From Alphaproteobacteria bacterium (lineage in GTDB: Bacteria > Pseudomonadota > Alphaproteobacteria > Geminicoccales > Geminicoccaceae): 8,971 nucleotides of DNA. The notes beneath the pieces are model-generated. The model ran no database searches. It worked only from the letters and a program-made list of their open reading frames with translations, and was not told where the DNA came from. The translations under genes were made by a program, and so were the position numbers. Shown in pieces: positions 5,698-8,971 of this stretch (positions are counted from its first letter, which is position 1; each line of letters starts with the position of its first letter). Where the stretch lies: NCBI GenBank assembly GCA_026984595.1, contig JALSRW010000476.1, forward strand, positions 1-8,971, given 5' to 3'.

Positions 5698-7083
5698 CTA
5701 GTGCGCCGATTGAGAATCCACCGCGGCCATCAGCCGTTGGAGGCCGGCCGACACGACCACCGGATAGGAATGGTCGGTGGCGAGACCGCGCAGGCCCGCC
5801 GGCAGACGCTCGAGCTGACGGCGCAACCGGCTGCGTGCCTCCTCCAGCGAGGGCAGCGGCGCCACCGGTTCGCCATCGCGCATCACCGGCCGCAGCAGCG
5901 CTTCGCCCTGCCCGGGCTCGTCGAGGAGGGCGATGGTGTCACCCGCCATCCGGCCGGCATCGTCGAAACGCCGCCACACCTGCTTGCGTCCGGGCAGGGT
6001 GGCCTTGCCCTCGGAGCGCTTGCGCCGGGCGATGCCGGCATATTCCTGGAGCTTGTAGGCGCAGTCCAGCGAAGCCCAGTCGTTGGAAGTGGTGAGGCTG
6101 GTGCCGATGCCATAGCCGTCGATGGGAACATCGGCGGCGCGATGGGCGGCGATCACATGCTCGTCGACACCGCCGCTGGCGAAGATGCGCACTTGGTCGA
6201 GACCGCCCTCGTCGAGGATCCGGCGCACGCGGCGGGCATGCTCGGCGAGATCGCCGGAGTCGAGCCGCACCCCGCGAAGATGGATGCCCTCGGCGGCCAG
6301 TCGCGGTGCCAGCTCCACCAGCTTGCGGGCGGCCGCTTCGGTATCGTAGGTGTCGAGCAGCAGCACCACCGCGGCCGGGCGGGCGCGGGCGAAATGCAGG
6401 AAGGCCTCGGTCTCGTCGTCATGGGCCTGGATGAAGGAATGGGCCATGGTGCCGAAGATCGGGATGCCGAAGAGGGGCTCGGCCGGGATCGTGGCGGTGC
6501 CGGCGAAGCCCGCGAGATATGCCGCGCGCGCCGCCAGCAGCCCGGCTTCCGCACCATGCGCCCGGCGCAGCCCGAAATCGATCAGGGTGCGATCCTCGCC
6601 GGCCGCCAGCACCATCCGCACCGCCTTGCTGGCGATCAGGATCTGGAAATGGAGGAGGTTGATGATCCGGGTCTCGAGGAACTGGGCCTCGGGCAGCGGT
6701 GCCGTGATCCTGAGCACCGGCTCGTCGGGGAAGAACACGGTGCCTTCGGGCATGGCGTCGACATCGCCGGTGAAGCGGAATGCGGCGAGCCGTGCGATCG
6801 CCTGCTGCGAAAAGCGACCGCTGTCGCGCAGCCAGGCGAGCTCGGCCTCGCCGAAGCGCGCCTCCCGGAGAAAGCGGACCACCTGCTCGAGACCGGCGGC
6901 GACCAGGAAATTACGGCAGGGCGGCAGCTTGCGGACGAAGAACTCGAACACCGCCGGCGCCGTCATCCCGGCCTCGAGATAGGCGTCGAACATGTTGAGT
7001 TCGTAGAGATCGGTCAGCAGCGGCGTCGACAGGATGTCGAACCCGTAGAGCTGCCGGTCGCGGCCCGTCTCCGCCTCGCTCAT
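5698..7083 (-). CDS. pncB: Nicotinate phosphoribosyltransferase
   Basis: This 461-residue cytoplasmic enzyme joins nicotinate to PRPP, with ATP hydrolysis, to give nicotinate mononucleotide for NAD salvage (Preiss-Handler pathway). Motifs in order: PLLTDLYELNM (21-31), ETRIINLLHFQ (137-147), IDFGLRRAHG (168-177), GTMAHSFIQAH (211-221) with His215 at the position of the family's catalytic, transiently phosphorylated histidine, LLLDTYDTEAA (241-251), GVRLDSGDLA (271-280), IFASGGVDE (300-308), DGYGIGTSL (322-330) and YKLQEYAG (343-350). It appears full length and intact. Its ATG overlaps the stop of the upstream phosphoribosyltransferase gene as ATGA (7080-7083), with GGGGAGGAG just before it, indicating coupled translation. 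No nicotinamidase or NAD synthetase gene is nearby. The 185 bp to the importer and the lack of a clear terminator leave open whether transcription continues; a nicotinate-uptake role for the importer cannot be inferred from position alone. Confidence 0.94.
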   Translation of the reverse strand: MSEAETGRDRQLYGFDILSTPLLTDLYELNMFDAYLEAGMTAPAVFEFFVRKLPPCRNFLVAAGLEQVVRFLREARFGEAELAWLRDSGRFSQQAIARLAAFRFTGDVDAMPEGTVFFPDEPVLRITAPLPEAQFLETRIINLLHFQILIASKAVRMVLAAGEDRTLIDFGLRRAHGAEAGLLAARAAYLAGFAGTATIPAEPLFGIPIFGTMAHSFIQAHDDETEAFLHFARARPAAVVLLLDTYDTEAAARKLVELAPRLAAEGIHLRGVRLDSGDLAEHARRVRRILDEGGLDQVRIFASGGVDEHVIAAHRAADVPIDGYGIGTSLTTSNDWASLDCAYKLQEYAGIARRKRSEGKATLPGRKQVWRRFDDAGRMAGDTIALLDEPGQGEALLRPVMRDGEPVAPLPSLEEARSRLRRQLERLPAGLRGLATDHSYPVVVSAGLQRLMAAVDSQSAH

Positions 7084-7784
7084 GACTCCTCCCCTTCTTC
7101 TGCCGACCCTTCTTCTGCCGACCCTTCCTCGGCCGGCTCTTCCGCCGCCGGCGCCGCGGCCAGGGCCGCGATCACCTCCTCGTCGCTGGTCTGGGTGAAA
7201 TCCTCGTAGAACTGTCCGACCGCCATGAAATCGCGCGGCCTGTGCAGACAGATCACCCGGTCCACCTCGGGTTCCAGCCGGGCGATGGTATCGGGCGGGG
7301 CCACCGGAACCGCCAGCACCAGCCTGCCGGGCCGCGCCCGACGCACCGCCCGCAGCGCCGCCAGCATGGTGGCGCCGGTGGCGATGCCGTCATCGACCAC
7401 GATCACCGTGCGTCCTTCCAGGGGCGGCCGCTCGCGGTCACCGAGATAGCGGCGCCGGCGTCGGGCGATCTCCTCGAGTTCGCGCGCCTTTTCCTGCTCC
7501 AGCCAGGCCTCGTCGGCGCCGGTCATGCGCATCACATCGCGATTGACCACCAGTTCCGGATGCTCGCCGTTGGCCACCGCCGCCAGCGCCAGCTCGGGCT
7601 GTCCGGGAGCACCGATCTTGCGTACCATGACGAGATCGAGCGGCGCTTTCAGGGCTCTCGCGATTTCCAGCCCGACCGGAACCCCGCCGCGCGGCAGCGC
7701 CAGTACCACGGCCGGTCCCTCGATCTTCCCGGCCAGCGCCGCGGCCAGCTCCCGCCCGGCATGATGTCTGTCCAGAAACCGCAT
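7080..7784 (-). CDS. Predicted phosphoribosyltransferase (COG1926 type) with acidic repeat tail
   Basis: This 234-residue protein has the type I phosphoribosyltransferase fold. The PRPP-binding loop VIVVDDGIATGATM is at 127-140, preceded by LALPRGGVPVGLEIA (28-42), DLVMVRKIGAPGQPELALAA (50-69) and a charged, probably helical stretch with RRRRR (108-112). The pattern fits COG1926, predicted phosphoribosyltransferases whose base substrate is not known to me. The core ends near residue 207; the last 27 residues are Ala/Glu-rich (AAPAAEEPAEE, then AEEGS units) and look like a disordered acidic tail made by a 15-bp tandem repeat. The start at 7784 is supported by a consensus AAGGAGG eight bases upstream. 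The stop overlaps pncB, so it is the first gene of a two-gene unit with NAD salvage; its product may act in nucleotide or base recycling, which is inference from context. Confidence 0.88.
   Translation of the reverse strand: MRFLDRHHAGRELAAALAGKIEGPAVVLALPRGGVPVGLEIARALKAPLDLVMVRKIGAPGQPELALAAVANGEHPELVVNRDVMRMTGADEAWLEQEKARELEEIARRRRRYLGDRERPPLEGRTVIVVDDGIATGATMLAALRAVRRARPGRLVLAVPVAPPDTIARLEPEVDRVICLHRPRDFMAVGQFYEDFTQTSDEEVIAALAAAPAAEEPAEEGSAEEGSAEEGEES
7094..7153. repeat. 15-bp tandem repeat coding the AEEGS tail of the phosphoribosyltransferase
   Basis: Two exact copies of CTTCTTCTGCCGACC (plus strand) lie at 7094-7108 and 7109-7123. A third copy at 7124-7138 matches 11 of 15 bases, and a more diverged fourth follows to about 7153. 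On the coding (minus) strand each unit reads roughly AEEGS. The unit length is a multiple of three, so gain or loss by slippage would change tail length without shifting frame. Confidence 0.85.
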
Positions 7785-7792
7785 GGCTGGCC

Positions 7793-7799
7793 CCTCCTT
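7793..7799 (-). promoter_or_regulatory. Ribosome binding site of the phosphoribosyltransferase gene
   Basis: AAGGAGG on the minus strand is a full match to the anti-Shine-Dalgarno complement, eight bases before the ATG at 7784-7782. It fixes the start of the gene and is the best such site in the window. Confidence 0.8.
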
Positions 7800-7979
7800 C
7801 GCGCTGCTCCGCCCACCCTACCCGGGATGCGCCGCGGACATGCCATCTTCGAGGCCGGTTCGCCTTGTGCGACGTCAAATCCGGTGCCGTCACCGGGCCC
7901 GCTCGCGGAAGCTTGCGCCGGGCGCCGGGATGGCGTTTCTTCGCCCCGTCCCGAGGCCGCCGCAGCCGGGCTTCGTGCC

Positions 7980-7986
7980 GGGAGAG
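7980..7986 (+). promoter_or_regulatory. Ribosome binding site of the FzlA-like gene
   Basis: GGGAGAG ends six bases before the ATG at 7993. With the normal GST N-terminus beginning right at that codon, it settles the start against the longer open frame from 7783. Confidence 0.7.
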
Positions 7987-7992
7987 CGTCGC

Positions 7993-8658
7993 ATGCTCCA
8001 GCTCTATCATCTGCCCCTCTGCCCCTTCAGCCGCAAGGTGCGGCTGGCGCTCTTGGAGAAGGCGCTGGTCACCGAATTCGCCGAGATCCAGCCCTGGGAG
8101 CACGATCCCGACTTCCTCGCCCTCAATCCGGCGGCCGAGGTGCCGGTGCTGGTCGACGGCGAGCTCGTGATCTGCGACAGCCGGGCCATCGTCGAATATC
8201 TGGAGGAGGCCTATCCCGAACAGGATCTCCTGGGCGACACGCCGGCGCAGCGGGCCGAGACCCGGCGCCTCATGGGCTGGTTCGACGTCAAGTTCCGGCG
8301 CGAGGTGACCGACCCGATCTGGGGCGAAAAACTGCTGAAACGGCTCAAGCGTGCCGGCACCCCGAGCTCCGAGGCGCTGCGCGCGGGGGCCGCCAACATC
8401 CGCCTGCATCTGGCCTATATCTGCCATCTCTACGACGATCGCCGCTGGCTGGCCGGGGACCGCATGACCCTGGCCGATCTCACCGCCGCCGCCCATCTCT
8501 CGGTGCTGGACTATCTCGGCAGCGTTCCCTGGGAGGGGTTCGAGAGCGCCCGCAACTGGTACGCCAAGCTCAAATCGCGTCCCAGCTTCCGGCCGCTGCT
8601 GATGGACCGCATCACGGGACTCCGCCCCGCCCCCCATTACGACGATCTCGATTTCTGA
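7993..8658 (+). CDS. fzlA: GST-fold protein, probable FtsZ-binding division protein FzlA
   Basis: This 221-residue protein has a thioredoxin-like N-terminal domain (about 1-75), with LYHLPLCPFSRKVRLALLEK (4-23), the cis-proline segment NPAAEVPVLVDG (45-56) and the glutathione-site-like DSRAIVEYLEE (62-72). An all-helical C-terminal domain follows, with RRLMGWFDVKF (91-101), RWLAGDRMTLADL (151-163), AAAHLSVLDYLGSVPWEGF (165-183), NWYAKLKSRPSFRPLL (188-203) and the end HYDDLDF (215-221). That C-terminal pattern, including the final acidic tail, is what I recall of FzlA, a GST homologue of alphaproteobacteria that binds FtsZ filaments and promotes constriction (shown in Caulobacter) and is reported not to work as a classical GST. 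The adjacent queG fits the alphaproteobacterial gene order I recall. The alternative is an ordinary glutathione transferase; I think that less likely. The chosen start has GGGAGAG upstream. Confidence 0.72.
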   Translation: MLQLYHLPLCPFSRKVRLALLEKALVTEFAEIQPWEHDPDFLALNPAAEVPVLVDGELVICDSRAIVEYLEEAYPEQDLLGDTPAQRAETRRLMGWFDVKFRREVTDPIWGEKLLKRLKRAGTPSSEALRAGAANIRLHLAYICHLYDDRRWLAGDRMTLADLTAAAHLSVLDYLGSVPWEGFESARNWYAKLKSRPSFRPLLMDRITGLRPAPHYDDLDF

Positions 8659-8665
8659 GACGGGC

Positions 8666-8683
8666 GGCGCCACTTTGGGCGCC
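8666..8683 (+). promoter_or_regulatory. Small hairpin abutting the queG start codon
   Basis: Two copies of GGCGCC (8666-8671 and 8678-8683) flank a six-base loop and end immediately before the ATG. The stem occupies the place where a ribosome binding site would be, and no good Shine-Dalgarno is visible, so queG translation may depend on ribosomes arriving from the gene upstream. The repeat is seen; the effect is inferred. Confidence 0.4.
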
Positions 8684-8971
8684 ATGGACACGGCCAGGCT
8701 TCGTCGCGAGCTCGAGGAACGGGCGAAGGCGCTCGGTTTTGCGGAGATGCGCATCACCGAAGCGGCGCTGCCCGAGCGGGTGCGCCGGGAATACCGGCAA
8801 TTCGTCGAGGCGGATCTGGCCGGCGAGATGGGCTGGCTCGTACGAGATCCGGAGCGGCGGGAGGATCCGCGCGGGCTCTGGCCCGAAGCTCGAACCGCCA
8901 TCTGCCTGGCCATGAACTACGGTCCCGGCGGCGATCCTCTGGACGGGCTGCGCGACGGGCAACGGGGCTAC
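8684..8971 (+). CDS. queG: Epoxyqueuosine reductase QueG, N-terminal part
   Basis: The first 96 residues are present; the gene runs off the right edge. QueG reduces epoxyqueuosine to queuosine at the wobble position of tRNAs, the last step of queuosine synthesis, using cobalamin and 4Fe-4S clusters. The visible part shows LRRELEERAKALGFAEMRIT (6-25), LAGEMGWLVRDPERREDPRG (47-66) and LWPEARTAICLAMNYGPG (67-84), which match the start of QueG proteins (a helix plus ALGF, then GxMxW, RxDPRxLWPEAR and MNYGP). The cobalamin-binding and ferredoxin-like domains lie outside the window. It follows fzlA after 25 bp on the same strand, probably in one transcript. ATG at 8684 is preferred; an in-frame TTG at 8675 is possible but lies inside the small hairpin. 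Confidence 0.88.
   Translation, partial: MDTARLRRELEERAKALGFAEMRITEAALPERVRREYRQFVEADLAGEMGWLVRDPERREDPRGLWPEARTAICLAMNYGPGGDPLDGLRDGQRGY

Larger units (their letters stand above)
7785..7992. promoter_or_regulatory. Divergent intergenic region between the phosphoribosyltransferase-pncB unit and fzlA-queG
   Basis: These 208 bases separate genes pointing away from each other and must carry a promoter for each side unless a distant one is used. On the minus strand TTGACG (7878-7873) matches a good -35 element, but nothing resembling a -10 sits 16-19 bases downstream, so I do not call it. The same spot contains the palindrome GACGTC (7871-7876). The plus-strand frame is open from 7783 into fzlA, but the predicted extra 70 residues are arginine- and proline-rich and unlike the GST family, so the region is treated as non-coding. 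Confidence 0.5.

Noticed and set aside
3965..7209. Very long plus-strand frames opposite the binding protein and pncB (3965-5494 and 5662-7209, over 500 residues each)
   Set aside because: Length alone is misleading at high GC. The opposite strand has full sets of family motifs, and these frames cross gene boundaries without any sensible domain.
7850..7878. A TTGACG -35-like element on the minus strand upstream of the phosphoribosyltransferase gene
   Set aside because: No -10-like sequence occurs at an acceptable distance, so it may be chance.
7783..7992. N-terminal extension of the FzlA-like protein from the ATG at 7783
   Set aside because: The extra 70 residues are unlike GST proteins and run through the divergent promoter region; ATG 7993 has a ribosome site and begins the domain exactly.
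7438..8913. A 491-residue minus-strand frame across the divergent region, fzlA and queG
   Set aside because: It lies opposite clear FzlA-like and QueG sequences and crosses the intergenic region; it has no recognisable domain.
1..8971. Search for mobile elements, CRISPR arrays, defence genes, tRNAs and riboswitches
   Set aside because: By eye I found no transposase or integrase, no regularly spaced repeats, no long terminal inverted repeats and no tRNA-like cloverleaf; the genes are housekeeping and transport functions with uniform base composition.

Overview
This window looks like a stretch of ordinary chromosome from a GC-rich alphaproteobacterium, perhaps of the Rhodospirillales type (the order is a guess). 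The clues are the strong GC bias at third codon positions, the tightly packed genes with ATGA stop/start overlaps, and a FzlA-like GST-fold gene followed directly by queG, a pairing I recall from alphaproteobacterial genomes. I see no mobile element, CRISPR array, tRNA or rRNA. Nine genes account for almost all of the sequence. Seven are on the minus strand (about 1-7784) and two on the plus strand (7993 to the right edge). The genes at both edges are cut by the window.

Minus strand, read from right to left. First is a two-gene unit: a COG1926-type phosphoribosyltransferase (7784-7080) overlapping by ATGA a nicotinate phosphoribosyltransferase, pncB (7083-5698), which makes nicotinate mononucleotide for NAD salvage. 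After a 185-bp gap comes a complete HAAT-family (branched-chain amino acid/amide type) ABC importer in the order binding protein (5512-4151), LivH (4029-3127), LivM (3130-2057), LivG (2052-1267) and LivF (1270-533). The binding protein carries a twin-arginine-like signal. The last four genes overlap or nearly touch, so they are probably translated in a coupled way. The binding-protein gene is separated from livH by 121 bp holding a perfect 13-bp stem closed by a UNCG-type tetraloop in the mRNA, which probably sets binding-protein mRNA above permease mRNA. Seventy-seven bp after livF lies the N-terminal part of a COG2187-type kinase-like protein (455 to beyond position 1).

Plus strand: a 208-bp divergent region leads to a GST-fold protein that is probably FzlA, the alphaproteobacterial FtsZ-binding division protein, followed 25 bp later by the start of queG (epoxyqueuosine reductase, last step of queuosine synthesis), which runs off the right edge.

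I do not see a clearly new system. The most interesting points are: an importer whose ATPase pair departs from consensus in just one of its two composite ATP sites; the very stable intercistronic hairpin; a PRPP-type enzyme of unknown substrate coupled to pncB; and a 15-bp tandem repeat that builds that enzyme's acidic tail.
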